Assembly (NCBI GenBank): GCA_010645155.1
Contig: JAAGOF010000081.1
Span: forward strand, 816,728-880,727
Source: Tigriopus japonicus
Taxonomy: Eukaryota; Arthropoda; Copepoda; Harpacticoida; Harpacticidae
Length of the DNA stretch: 64,000 nt
Direction: 5' to 3'
In this document: piece by piece, positions 11,466 through 26,400 of the stretch
Numbering within the stretch: position 1 is the first letter of the stretch
Layout: each line of letters opens with the position of its first letter
Notes under the pieces: generated by a model
Database searches by the model: none
The model's input: the letters and a program-made list of their open reading frames with translations, nothing else
What the model was told of the DNA's origin: nothing
Program-made: the position numbers and the translations under genes

Positions 11466-14400
11466 TTAATTGGTCGATCCTCCGGATGTGTCGCTATCAT
11501 CTTTGGAAGTTTGAGCAAGGTTCTTCAAACTGATGCTGATCTCGTTCTCCTCTTCGATTGTGGTCATGGTGAAGGTGGTCTCAGCCAAATCAGGCGACTT
11601 CGAGAACCGCCGAGAGTGGTGTTTATCGTTCGCACTCAATCTAGAACAACCACAAAAACTGTTATGAAATTTCCCCCTGAACTCCAATTTAAAAGATGTT
11701 TATACACTGGGACACAAAAGTCGTGTCGCTATCATATTTCAAACTTTTATAATAGTAATGCGTTAACTGATTAGAACAAGTGTGTCCCCACCATCTTCTA
11801 GGATGTTTTAGAATTGTTATTTGCAAATAGGAAAAAAGAAGATAAATCGTTGTAGAATCTGCAAGCGTTGATCTGTCCGGAGTTTTCATCACGCAGAATT
11901 CTAGAGGCTTTTCAAAAAAAGTGTAAAAAACCAGCGAATGGCGGGAACCTTATTTTATGTGGTCCTGGGGAAACTGGGGACATCCCAAACAAGGTTTTAC
12001 TGTCCATCTTGATTCAGAAACTCATAGAGGTTGTGAAGAATTGTTTGTTGTCTTTCGCCATGGACACTGCCATGACCTGCCGCGTAGACATCGCTGTAGG
12101 CCAGCCAGCACTGTCCAGGCACTTAGAAAGAGACAAATTCCCTAATATTTCAAGTAAATTTGCCAACAATGTCACCAACCAATATCCTTTTTGGTATCGG
12201 TAAACAATTATGATTTTTATTTATCAGTATAATATCACACATATTGCGAAACAGTTAAAATTATGTTGAGTTTCGTCTCTTCCCGAGTGCCTGGACAATG
12301 CTGGCTGGCCTTTAGCGATGTCTACGCGGCAGGCTGGTGGGGCGGGAATAGAGGGGGACAACAATCAATTGTTCACAACCTCTATTGGTGTCGAACCTCT
12401 ATCAACATTTTAGGCACAAAATGAAAATGTGACCAAATTTTGCACCGTCAGTATCTTGCAAATTTGGTTCATAGGATACCAAATAATACTTGCAAGGGTA
12501 GAGAGATCAGTTGGGTATACATCAGATGTCAAAGTGTTCAAATTCATCCTCATGTACATCACTTAAGCATTTTGGTTAAAAACTACAAGACTTTGGTGTT
12601 AAGTGCAAGTTATTAAAGTTTAACTCGTCCATTTTTTTCTCAAAAAGGCCATAAGAAATCAGCTTTCGAACGTTTTTCGTGTTATGTCATACTACAAACC
12701 AACACCAATGACACACTTTAAAACATGTATTTGTGGAAATAAAACATGTAAATTTGAAAATGACAATGAAAAGGCAAAAACTAATTTGCAAAACTTGATC
12801 CTCATTCTAATCATGGGAAGCATAAACCATACCTGCGAATTAATCCCGGTTTGGAAAGTGTCACTGGCGGTTGTTGAGACCCTTCTGAGTTTGACCTTCT
12901 GAAGTTGTCTCGAGTCATTTGCAAACGAGACCGACCACCAGGGGGTGCTACTTGCGGGGTGCCATTTTGATCAGCAGGGGGCGCACATGCAGCCAACTTA
13001 TCGTCCTCCTCATCTCCATCCATTGGAACGCGGACATAACCTTGAATGGCGCGAATTCTAGTTTTTGGAAAGAGAAAAAAATGTCTTAAAAGTTGCTTGA
13101 CACTTTGTAACCCAGGTCAGTTTTGAAAACTACCGGCTGTCAATGCTCTTGGGGGAGTGCTGGTTTTGAGGGGATTGATCTGATTGAGGAGAAACTACTT
13201 GGTTCTCTTTTCCAACGGGAGATGTCGTTTTGGACTCTTGAGCGGTGCTGGTCCAGGATTTAATAGAGGAAGTTGACGCTGACGCTGGTAATGGGCGGGG
13301 CTTGGGGCGAGCCTTGCCCGCTGATGATAGAGAATGGGCCTGAAAATTTGGGTCTTAGTTTTTAATCCACATTGCAACAACTTAAAACTTGCCCAATCAA
13401 CGGCATACCATAATTATGATTTCAAGCCCACATGGGATCAGCATTTTTATCAAAACCACACAACTCATTGTAGTTTAGGTGTGAACTCTAAGAACCAAAA
13501 GTCTCAATCAACCCTCCAACCTTGCTCTCTTTTGAGATATAGTTTCGCCTCACACTAGATGGCGATGGTTCTGTTCAAAACAATTAGCAGTGACGTCATC
13601 TTAAAAACGACCAATCAAATCGATTTTGAACAATAAACTTGACAATTATGCCTCCTTCCTTCAAGTACCCAGTTACTACTAAGTAGTTGGACTTCAAGTA
13701 CCAAACGAGAATCAAGAATACCGAGCCTGGATCGAAAAGGTTCGCTGCATGCAGTGAGCAAAACGAAAATGAAAAATAACAATCACCGGTTCAACCAAGG
13801 AACCAATCACCTTTTGACCACCATGTTTTCTTTCTTTTCGTATCCCACCCAACCCCAAAATACACTCTTGAACACTCATGGACCAAAACAGAAATGAAAT
13901 TCGTGCCAAGTGGAAGACAATAATATCGGATGTGGGCTCATGTGTGTCCTTCCAGCTCTTTTCTTCTTCTTTGGCATTCAATTGAGAGCCATTTGTCAGG
14001 GTGTTTGCGTGCCACGAGTGGTGTCGCGAATGTCCTCGACACATCCCATTGGTTAAGGTGGTCCCAGGAGGCCTCCAAATTGAGTGGGATGGCTCCACAG
14101 TCAGACAAAACTGACTCAGCGAGCTCTGCATGCACATAAACACCAGAACCATGTATTGGCTATCTATCTATTCTAGCAATCATTCACATGCAGAAGATTT
14201 AAACTGACGGAGAAAGAGTTTGTTCTTTGAGCATGCTTCATTGCATTTGCTAAATTGCATTTTGAAGTTAATTGACGTGATGGATGAGATATGTGCTTTA
14301 CTTAAGAGTAAAATGGGACATGTACAAAGGTTGCTCAAAAGAGCTTTTTAAATCATACCGCAAGCGGTAAAACAGGGCCATTGGCTTTGCGGCGTTGCTT

Positions 14401-17400
14401 GGCCTATTTTGGCAAATCCAAGTCGCTTTTCTTTTAGCTGTCTAACCAATGAGTCTAGGTCCCTGGAAATGATCGCTATTTTACATTAAGAGGCCTTTGC
14501 TAACACCTGGTTGATAATATGCTCAGTTTATTAACTAGAAAAAGAGACATTAAACTCATCCATTTCTAGATGGAAGGAGTAAAAACTGTTTCATTTCTCT
14601 TCATCGGAAATATTTCTATGGAATCAAGTGAACAAATATGCATCTTTAGATTACTTTTTAGATCATTGTTAGGTCATATTTTTGCAGTAGCACAAGGTTT
14701 GCTTAGATGCTTTTTATTCAATCACCGTGAAACTGAATTTTGCATTTTATGACCCAACTTAAGTCAAGGTATATTATAGTGAAATATCGATCGTTTCCAT
14801 GAATCTATATTCTTTGAGTACACGCTAAAATTGAAATAACTTGGATTTGACAAAATGTGCCAAACAACTCAGTGCTGCCAACAGCCCTGTTTTACTACTA
14901 GCGGTATGATTTCTAACGCTCACTTGAGCAACCTTTGAGCAAATCCCATTGTCAAACATTTTGCCGCTTTTTTGCCGTTTTCACTTAAAAATCACTTAAA
15001 ATTTTGGAAATCGGGAACAAAACTTGAAATAAGTAACAGCGATATTGGACAATGGAAATCATTTTCCCGCCAAGGGGTGAAAAAAAGGATTTTGAGCTCA
15101 CCCTAAGCGGTTTACTGAATGTATTGCTGTCGATGAGTTTTCCGGCTTGGAAATTTGAGAGGGAACCAATGGAGAACCACGAAGAATTTGACTGATTCGA
15201 CTTGACACTCGAGTTGGACTTGATGGATGAATTTGATTTGATCGACCTTCCCGACCCGAAACTTGATGTGCTCATTGATGACACCCCTGAAACACCATCA
15301 ACTCAATAAGGAGCTTATGTGACGTCATATCACTCTTTGAGAGGTCCTTTGTCACAGAAAAAGGATCCCATAAAAAGGAACAGATCACATCAATAAGGAA
15401 GCCTGTAAACATTACTGAAGGTGCAGAAAATCAAAGGACAAAAACAAAACGAAACAAAAATCAGAAAAATCTGCCGACATTAACTGGCATGGTAAAGTGA
15501 AAATTAATTACACAGTAAAATATGGAAATATTGCTTCTTAGCGTCGGGAGGTTTCTTTTTTTACCACCTAATCAGAAGTGAGAAGGCATGAAAACAGGCT
15601 TTGTCCCAGAATTATTTGAATTCTTAGGGAAATTTTTGGCAACACTGGACACTTAATTATTGAGTGAATATTGCCCATAAGCTCCATCTCAATGGCGTTT
15701 TCTTGCCTTGGCTCAAATTTATTTGAATCCAAGATACCGGCCAATAGCGCTAAGACTTGGGAACGTGTTTGCCAATGAAATTAAACATAAAACAAAAATG
15801 TAAAAAGAGTTTAAATTTTTTTGGCAACCCTTATCTTCACTAACCAGATGACATCGAATAATTGGAGGCCGAATGGTGCATCCCATTATTCTGTTGAAGC
15901 GAATATCCAGACACAGACTTGGGGAACTTGGGCGCTCCCGGTGTCAACCCATTGTGCACGGGATGATCCTGGCCACTCCCATACTTGGAGTTATTCTTGA
16001 CCCGGAGGATCTTGGCGTTACAAATAAGACATCGAAGTGGGAGATCACGATTCGCTACGGCATCCTGTATATTCTGAACGAAGCAAAGTCGACATTGGCA
16101 TTGATGGCCACAAGGGGCCACTTGCATCACCGATCGTGCCTGACAGCATACCACGCACTGAAAGAGGATCAAGACAGACAGGAAATTGAGATTCAAGGCG
16201 TGAACTAGTCGGTCCATGAGGTCGGAATCCCCACGTTGAATGAACAAGAGAGAGACTGTCAATAATCTGGGACGTATTTTCGAAAGGAGCATGAAAGAGA
16301 GTCATTTGGATTGCCATTGTACAACGATTTGTAAGTTGTTTGCGTATCTTTTGAAATGACAAGACACTGAAATGTTTTGTGATAAATGACATTAAATACG
16401 AGAGAGTGACTAATTATTGGGGTTGAGATAAAGTTGCTGTTTTTTGGCCTTAACTTGCATTTTTTTTTTTGTAAAAGTTACTAAATATTTGTTGTTTTCT
16501 GGGCCAAAAAAGTCACTTTTGGCCAAGTGTATGTCTCAATATTCTGGGCGAAAGTTTGTATTGTTAAGTTTGGCTTTTCTTGGACTTTTAGATCTCTAAA
16601 CATCATAAATTAACATAACTTAGCATAAAGAATTCGAAATAAAAAAAACTGTTATCAAAATATGAAATGAGAAAATGCATGCAATATATAAAATTCAAAC
16701 AATTTCCCGCCGGGTTTGGGGTTTGGGAGATCGAGACCAAAAAATGCCAAAAGTTGATGTTTGTTGCAAAAATATCGAACAGTAGCTAAATTTGATTAAG
16801 ATGGTCAAACGTTGCAATGTTTGGTGCAAGTTGCATTTTGCTCCTACTAATTATAAATTAAGCTTAGATTTTGTGACTTGAAATACAAGTTCCGTCAAAA
16901 GTGCCAATAGTTCAATCTCTAAACCTAATTAAAGGATAATATCTCCTCCGTACTGTAGAGCACTATAATTACAAGCGTACCAACCGGTATCATGAGCCTT
17001 CACAGGATTCGAGAGGAAAACGGAAAGCCCAAAATATATTGCAATGCGTGGGAGAAAAATGCAAGACGATGCCTGTTTTTTACCAGCTCAAAACTTGCAA
17101 CTCTGACATTTTCTAAGAAACATCGTAAACGGCATGTTTCACGTCTTCTTCGGTTTTCATTTTCATTTTCACATTTCCTGTGGAAACACTGACCCAAAGT
17201 GGTACCAATCAATTCAAGATCGCACTCCTTTAAATTTATAATGTTTTTTTTCAAGGAAGGTCAATACAATTGAAAAAAATAATAGTCAGCTTCGAAAATT
17301 ACGATCAAAATCTTAGCTATTATGACAGTTAATAATGTTCATATTGTTTCAAATAGTTTGAAAACATGGGAAGAAGAACTACCAATTGTACAATTGGAAG

Positions 17401-20400
17401 GACAGCAGAGGTTCGTTTTGAAGTTAGTGGTCCAACGGGGCTAAATGGAAACATTGGACAGGGAGTATGATATATTACCTCTTCCTCGGGATTGTCGGCT
17501 TTTTCGATATCGTCTCTGGACATGGAATGGACCAAGCGATCCTGTAAGAAAAACACAGATAACTCTCTCTCAGAGATCGATGCGTTGATATGTGGACCAA
17601 GAAAACAAACAATCCGGCCTCCAACATGATCATTTTCCCACCTCAGCCATTATCTCAATTCCATTATGACTCGTGGTATTTGAGAATTTCCCTCGTGGCC
17701 CTAAATTTGTGCGTAGAAACCTCTCCCTCACTCTCTGTCAGACAATGTTTGCTCTCCTCTCCATTTCCCTCGTCTCTCTCCCCCCAAAAAGAGTGATGAG
17801 CTTGTCTAGATGCAAAGCTTTCCAATTTTGCTCTCGCAGAAAAATCTGTAATCTGAGTCCAATATTTTCCACTCGATCCCAGGGATCTGTTTGGAGCTCG
17901 AAATCCAACTTTGGGAACACAACAACAGACCCTGACTTTTATCGAGTGGAGTTTGGAATTGGTTTTGAGATTTTGAAAGACCAACAACATGGGACGTTCA
18001 AAGCCAAACTTGTTTCAAGTGCTAATACAAACTGATGGGTTTCATTTTTGTGGCATTTGAATTTCCATTTTAGCCCTAATTTGATAAAAAGGATCTTGAA
18101 GAAGATTTTGATTGCAATCAACCACGAAGCACTGAAAAGTGGAGTGGGAGGCTAACAGTGAGAATTATGATTTCCAGAACGATTGATTCATTAACGTTCT
18201 TCTGCAAATGAGAGTTTGCTTCTATTCATTACAATTAGACGACTCTTTCAATTTTCAGCTCAATCAAATGCCAGAGTAAAAAGTTATGCCTTCTCAAACT
18301 TATGTACTGAAGAGAGCATAGAATGAATGAATTCGCCCTTTTATGGAAAAACAATTCCCAGAAAAGGGCTAATTCATTCATACTCGATAGGATTTGCACT
18401 GAACTTTGAGAGAGCATATCTTTTGACTCCGACGTTCGATTGAGCTGAAAATTTAAATACGTATTCTTGTCAACATTACCAAGATCTCATTTGCAGAAGA
18501 ACGTAATTGCTTTGTTCCGACAAATAATTATGATTCCTCCCGTTAGCCTCCCAGTCCAGCGAAATTCAGTGGTTCTTGAATCAACCAAAGCAATTATTTC
18601 TTAACCCCAGAGAACTTTTGGATAAAAGTGTGGTGATGGCTGGATATAAGAATAACTTTTGACTATATTCAAATATTTAGGTGCTGACTTATGTAAGTAC
18701 ACGTTTGGTACAAAAGACAAAAGAATAACGCTTGACTTAATTATTAGATTCCTTTTTAAGGACAATAATCCTATATCCTTATCTTATTTTTAACTTGTAG
18801 ACCTCTAAATAGTGTAGAATGCTTTTTCCGAAGCCAAAATTGACGGCACCTGGTTAAAAGAAAATATAAAAAATCGTAAAATAAGCTTTTTGGACCAATA
18901 CAACTTCGATTTTCTTGTCAAACTCCATTCTTAATCTTTTTCTCGCGCAAGTCTGTTTTTAGTGTCGGTAGATATTATCAAAACCAAAACCGAAATTCAT
19001 ATCGAAATCGCTTTTGGGTCCATCATTGCTAAAAATTACTTTTACGCTGAAAGAAATTCACATAACATTTCTTCTAATGACTTGATTTCAATGCTGTTAC
19101 CGCTGTTTTATTTTCTTCATAAAATTTATGTATTAGATATTTCAACAGATATTCTTTTATTGAGTCCATGTCCAGCTTTGACTAAAGTTTTTGTTTACAT
19201 TCAAAGTTATGTCAAAAGATTGCAACAAGTCAGGTGACTATTTTCTATGTCTTGAGTTTGTCAAGTAAAGGTGTCCTTGTTCTTCCCCAGCTGTCAGATG
19301 TTGGAACAAGTATGGAACAGAATACAAATTGCTTTTCATGAAGCTTTCATTTTCTGTTTCATATCAAGGGAACTGGCTTTGATTAGATTCAAGTCGCTAA
19401 AAGCAAACATGAGAGGCTCTTTTTTTCTTTTTCTGAAGAGCAAGCCAGGGATCATAGTGGATGATTAATTCGTCTTGTCAGTTCCTGGATATGTTCCACA
19501 AAATTCAGCCCGACGCTTCATAGACGAGAGAAATGGCCCCCATCGGTGACAAAATGAAAAAAGTTTTCCCAGGTTGAAGAAAATGTTCCGATGTTATGCC
19601 AAGTTCGGTTCAGTTGAGGAAAATTTCAGTCCGAGGGGAGGAAATGGATCAAAGTTTTGGCTCGTCTGGCCAAAAAAGTTGGCCAATTTTGAGGCCAAAA
19701 GACTCCAAGAGATTTTAGGGCAGAGGAGGGTGGAGCTAACTAATCCGGGACAGGAAAATGTTGAATTTACATGGATATTTTCTGTCCAATATTATCCAAA
19801 TGAAAACATGCAGGCTTTTTCAGTAAGTTCAAAAAATAGCCAGCCATGTTTTAGTTGTCTAATTCTTTGAAATGTTTTTCTTCAAGTGATTTTAAAGTTG
19901 ACAAGGCCATGAATGATTCTGAAAATAGGGGGTAAGATTAAAAAATATTGTTTCAACAATTTTTCAATGAAAAACACAAATTTAGTTACTGGTTATTGCA
20001 GTCTTATGCCTAAGGATGGTTCACGGTTACAATTATACTCAGAAAATCGAAATATATTTTGTAACAGAAATCTTCCCAAAAAATGCATATTTTCATCATA
20101 GCCAAGAAAGGTATGAAACCAAACCCTGAAAATCCACGCTGTAGTTTCGACCCATCTCTACTACTATGAGCCTAAAAATCAACAGCTGATCTCACCGATT
20201 TTTTTTTCTTTTCTTTTTTTTTGCGGATTTTTTACTACCGCTACAAGAAATGCGATTCCCTGTAAATTTAAGGATTTCTCCCGACAGCTTCAATCCGATC
20301 TTCAACAAGATTCGAACCTACGCCGTCTGGGGAAGCACTTACACTCGGCTCTTGTAAGAACACATTAGTACGCGCGGCCACTCTGGCTTCCTTATGATTG

Positions 20401-23400
20401 ATTTGGTAACAAAAAACACTATTGTTTAGGATATTTTGTCTTTGTTAACAAAACTTGATTCTCCTGTGTCGCATTTTTTTGATGGGAACATTCTTCAAAA
20501 TTTCAAAAGGTCTGCCACATAAAGAAATGGAAAGGAGAAAATGACAGATCTCTGTCCATGATTGAAGGCGTCCTGGCAAAGCCAACCTTTTCCACCAGGC
20601 CCAATTTGCCATTTGAAGGTACAATATCGATCGCACCAAATGGTCCCTCAGGAAAAAGTTCGACCATCCGTCCATGAAATCGAAAGTCAACAAAAAATCC
20701 CTTTTGGCACATCTCAAAATGGTGAAAGCTCTTCAGAATGAGCGACTCTCCTGTCTTTGATAACTTTGCCGATATTTGCGAGGCTGATTTGCTTGATTGG
20801 CTCAATCCTGGGTTTCCCTCGGCTTTTCCAAGTCACCCATCAAAGAACGCCCCAACAGATCAAATCTGAAGGGGTTCGCCAACGTAAATGTTTTACGATG
20901 AGCATCTCTTTTTGGAGGAGACAGGGTCATAAAAGCTGGGTGAGATGGGCAAAGTTTTGATTAAAAGAGCTCTCGCAACGGCAAGAGTTCCTTGGAAAGA
21001 GGGACCTTTTACCAACGAGAGAAGGAGCAAAAAATCCGGAGTCCATTAGCGATCCTTTTCTCAAGCACGATATTGTCGTTCCATTGGTTACTCTTGAAAG
21101 GATCACTCCGAAGAATTCCAAGCGGATGAGCAATGAGCGGCCATGTACTTTATGGTGATTACGGTATGCAGAGATACTACATGTTGTACCACAATGAACA
21201 TTAATCATGACCTCTGACATATCAGGCGCAACTTTCAGGACGACGCGAATAGTACTTTCTAGTAGGAAAGAATGATTTCATTGTTCAAACTATTAAGTTG
21301 GGAAGACTGTTTTCTAGTTTCAACTAAATCGAACCAAGAAGCACTGAAATCATGGAGTGTGAGGCTAGCAATGAGAATTATGATTTCCAGCAGAAACGAA
21401 CCATTTGCGTTCTTCTGCAAATGAGACCTGGCTAACACTTATTTCAAATTTCAACCCATTCGAATGCCGAAGAAAAAAGTTCTGCCTCCTCAAACTTAAG
21501 TACTGAAGAGAGCATAGAATGAATGAACTCGCCCTTTTGTGGTAAAACGATTACGAGCTGAAAATTGAAACACGTATTCTTGTCAACATATGCAAGGTCT
21601 CATTTGCAGAAGAACGTAATTGAATTGTTCTTACTGGAAATCATTATTCTCATAGCTAGCCTCCCACTCCATGATTCCAGTGCTTCTTGATCAAACGTAT
21701 GAGACAAAAGTTATGCGCTCTTAAAGATACTTGTTTAAAGAACACAAGGAATTGTTTTAAGGAGACAGAACTTTTCACTTTGCCTTCTTTAATGTATCTG
21801 AAAATAGGATTACGGAAAGAAGCTCATGGGAAAGAAGCGATAACTTGACCATAGCGACAAGTGGCGTTAACGTGAAGCTTCAAAAAAGCCCAACAAACGA
21901 AGAAGCTCGAAAGAAAATAATGCAGGAAAAGGAGCCTTTCGATCCAAAAAATATTAACACAATAACTTGAGCTCTGCTTATTATGCAATTTGACAACTAA
22001 ATAGATCAGTATTGGCATGATTTACTTCAACTGATCGCAAAATCGAATTTCTTTGCAATTTGTACTTCCTGAGTTGATGGTGGCGACAACAACGGCAAAC
22101 AATCGAAGCCTCAAAAAAACCCAACAACTTGGCCTAGTTTTCGCTTCTTTCTAATGAGCTTCTTTAGGATTACGTGGTACATTGGCCCAAGCTATGTCCC
22201 ATTTGCAGAAGAATGCAATTGATTAATTTTTTTTCTCGTCGCTAGGCTCGTTGTCTAGAAAATCCAGAAGATCTTGCAGAAGCCCATGCCTTGTCGTGGT
22301 TTGAAGCAATTCTGAATCTCAAGTGGAACATAGAATATTCCCTTTGATCCCCCTAGGGAGCACATTGTTAATGTTCGAAGGTCCACGGTCTGTTTGTTTG
22401 CCAATAATGATCTTTTGGGTGCTTGAAACCAGTCGCCTTTGGCTGTTCCCTCATCCGGAACAGGCATTATCTTTACTGAATAGTTCCATTTTCACGTCTC
22501 CTGATTTTATCCTTCATAGCTCATTTGAGGGGTATTGGCCGTAATTTTGTGATGTTCCAGACTGTTCCAAATTGGTTCAAGTTCCCACAGGGGTTGGCAT
22601 CTCAAAAATACACACTAATGGCCCTTCTTATCATCGTTTAAGTGAAAGGTGAGGCTATTAAGACTTGGAATGGCTTTAGTCTATGATCTGAACACTGCAT
22701 CTCTGTTCCAATGTTCCCAACAAAGGCTATTGAATGACATTGGAAACATCTGTGGGTTTGTCTCATCAAGTCACTTACATCACAGAACAGGAACAAGTAA
22801 ATGGAAAACATTTTGTATTGACAAAGGTGGAAGTAATTCGACCCAGGGCATTTGAAGGTCGGGTGCGGGACCGTGGTCCCATTTCCCGGGATCAATCTCC
22901 AGCAGATGCCACCATCAGCCTTGTAATTGGATCCTTGTAGCTGTCATTTGGCCTTGTCATTGATAAGTACGTACACTCTTCCAAATGGTGTGTGTACACG
23001 TAGTACCCCGTAATCCCAGCCTTGTTCCAGATCCAAAAAATGTGATGACTTTGGAACAATGGACAGGCGGGAAGTTGTTCCATTATCCCACTTGTACTTT
23101 CATTGTCAGTTGAGCAACAACTTGGGGAAATGGCATAGACACCCACCCCCTTGGAATAAAGAACCACATTTCTTGGTGCAACCCATGTATTTAGTATTCT
23201 TGGCCTTTGCTCATTCTACCCCTTGAGACTGCAGATGTCTTCAAGGTCTTCTCAGGGCTCCCACAAATTAGAAGAAGGCATTTTTACTATGTATACTTGT
23301 TTAGATCCATCAATAAGATCATACTATCATCTTGTGTGAGATGAAGTTTCGATATGACACCTTAATAAAAGAGTGTTAGCTTGAAAAGAACCGTTTATGG

Positions 23401-26400
23401 AGCCCTGAACTCAGCCTTATGAATTTTACACCCCGTTAACGCATTCCGGGTCATTTGACATTTTGTTCCTATCCTTGGCATGATCTTGAATATGACCTTT
23501 TACGCCAAGTTTTTGCCCCAAAATGATACAATGAAGAACCTTTCAAAGATCAGCAAGTCATGCTGAAACAACAAGTCTTCAACCAAACGAAAATGAGAAG
23601 ATTCGTTTGGATCGACGAGGTCCACTCATTCGTTCTCACTCGATCTCTTTCTCCATGTAATGTTCAATTTCCAGAGCAATGAGCTCAATACACTTATTGC
23701 TTCCTTTTCCTCTCCTTCTTGGAACAAAATCTCAAGTCATTTATTTCCTCTCGGCCTTTCCAGTTACACACATCCATCCTGGAAGGTCTCCGAAAATAGA
23801 TTTTCTTGTCCCTGGTTCGTAATTCTTTCTCTTTCAGTTGCCTCAATGCCATGTTGTCATAAAACGGCCTTTCCTAGCCTTCAGGGAAGGGAGCGGCCTT
23901 TGTGAGTCAAGCACTCAATTGGAACCAGCAGTAGTTCTGACGAGGATCTCTGGCCTTTGTTGCAAGACCCATGTCTTCTGAGCATCTCCCTATTCAAGGA
24001 TTGCATTGCGGGAACCCGAATAAAAAAGCCTTCAAAACCAGCCTTTGGAGAAGGTCGTGGGCAAACACCCAGAAATCTATCAAACAATCAAAGAAGATGC
24101 TGCAGATGGAAAAAAGAGACAGGGACTTTTTTTGGGTTAATCTGAGTATTGACTTGTCTGAGGCAATATTGGACTATCTAGCAGAAGGGCCAAAAATAAC
24201 ACATCCCTGGCCTTTTGAGAGGCACTTGGAACATCCCAGTTCTCACCAATTTTTGCGCAAACCTTGTAGATTTACTATTCAGATCTTGCATCATTGGAGT
24301 GAACACATACTTGTTCATACATGGGCACACGAATCAACAAGTTACTTTATTTGGAATAGGCCGGACGTACTTAAAAAATGCTCCATAAAGCTGAACTAGA
24401 TGACTTTTGGGCAATTGTTCTTATTCAAAAAAATTGAAATAATGATTATGGAAAACGATAAAATACTCTTGGTCATAACAACAGTATTAACGAAATTATT
24501 TCACTTTCATGTAAAAACAATAACCTAAAAATCATTTAAACGTTTTCCCCACGTCTGTCATTACTCCATCGTCCTCCTTCTATCCTTTCAAGTTCGTTGA
24601 AACAAACAACGAATGTATCAGCCTTTTAAAGGCCAAAACCCAAGGACTGGTTTTGGCCTACATATATCAGCATCATTGTGATGGTTGTTGGCCCATTTGA
24701 AAGGCAAAAAGAGAGAGAAGGCTCACATGCAATGCCTTTTCTAGGCCTGTCTTGTGATGAATAATTGACAGCGGACCTCCCTCTGTATTACAAACTTCGT
24801 ACCAGAGGTCCAACGACGTGTACATATACAGTGTGTCAATAAAGTCGTGCCCTCTTCCAAAATATTACTCTGTTCAGCCACTCTTTCCGTTCCAAAATAA
24901 GGTGAATCAGTGGTCATATTGAATCCTCTGTGACCATATTGTGGGCTCTATTTTGACAATACTGTGCTTTAAAGTGTTCATTGTCTAGCATTTTGACCCA
25001 CCAATGAACACAAATTTGTTGCTTCACACAATCCTCACTTATCACCATTATGTTTCTTTTAATTGGATGCTACTAGACCAGGGGTTGGCAACCACTTTTG
25101 GGTCAAGGCCCACGAAATTTGATTCATGTTGTCTGGGGTCCAACAAACAGGCAGTGGTAGGTTCAGGGGCCCACAATTAAGCGGTCAAAGAGCTTTGGGC
25201 CCACAAGTACAGTACTATGGATGGCTCTTGGGCCCACTATTTTGGACTTTCTCCATAGCTCCTGAGCTTACCAACGACCACCCTTGAGCCCACATTTGGG
25301 CCGCGGCCCCCCGGTTGCCGACCTCTACTAGACATTCTTGACAGCGCTCAAGGAGACATTCAGACTCTTTTCATTGGTCATTTGCTTCATTACACTCTCT
25401 ATCATTTTCAAAACTCAAATATCCAGTATTTCAGATGATGATGCCATTTTAATTAAGTTGATATTTTTCAGGAATAGGATAAGCCAGGTTTTTTTTTACA
25501 AGGTGATAGCTACCTATTTCAAGATGTAGTTTTATATGGACACCCAATCACCTTTCTTCAGTGTTGTTTCTTGAAGCAATGGAAAACTTTCATGGGGTCA
25601 CGACTTTGTTGTCACACTGCATCCCGAGATTTTGAGCTGAAATATAAATGTGTGGGAGAACAAACAGCTCCAGGTTCTTCCTTCCTTCCGTTCCATAGTG
25701 TGTCCCTTCAAAGGAATTTCTGAGTAATGAATCAAGATTGGGAGGAGGTCGTTTTTCGAAGCCCAGTTTTGTCATGAAAGCCAGAGAAAGCGGCCTCATT
25801 ACAACAAGAACGGGATGGAGTTTATAAGGCCCGAAGAAGTGAAGAAACTTTCCATATCCCCTAGGGAAATTCTGTGAAATGGAACAGCCACCAAACTTCA
25901 ATTGCAAAGAGAAACAGCGACATTTGAAAAGGTTGCCTCATGTTGCTAATATTATTTGGACCCATAGCACTCGAAAATGGGTCTATGAATAATTCATACC
26001 CCACACTGAAACAAAGGCCGGATAACGAAGAAAGGCTCTTTTTGGACAGACGGATGTCAGCATTCATCTCTGGACATAAAAGCCATCATCCTTATCATGT
26101 GTGCCACTTTTGGCTAAACCATGATATTAGAATTGGAAATGAAGAAGCCTCATATAGCTTGTTCCACACTCCTTGGGGTATCCAAATCCAAGGCTGATCA
26201 AAAGCTCTGTTGGACTTGTTGTTCCCCCTCCAAATAATGAGATTGGGATCTTTCAACGGTTTCGTCTGACTTGGAATGGACCAAAGATAAAGATAAGGTT
26301 CCGTCATTGAGAGGCAATTGTCTCAAAAAGCCTTAGAGGCCAATTTCACGACCTCAAACATGCAATGGTTGTGAGTCTCGACCTCAGCAAAGGTTCACTT

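Noticed and set aside
24825..24870. Tc1/mariner terminus (ACAGTGTGTCAATAAAGTCG)
   Set aside because: The sequence resembles a mariner end, but no inverted partner, TA duplication or transposase remnant was found nearby.
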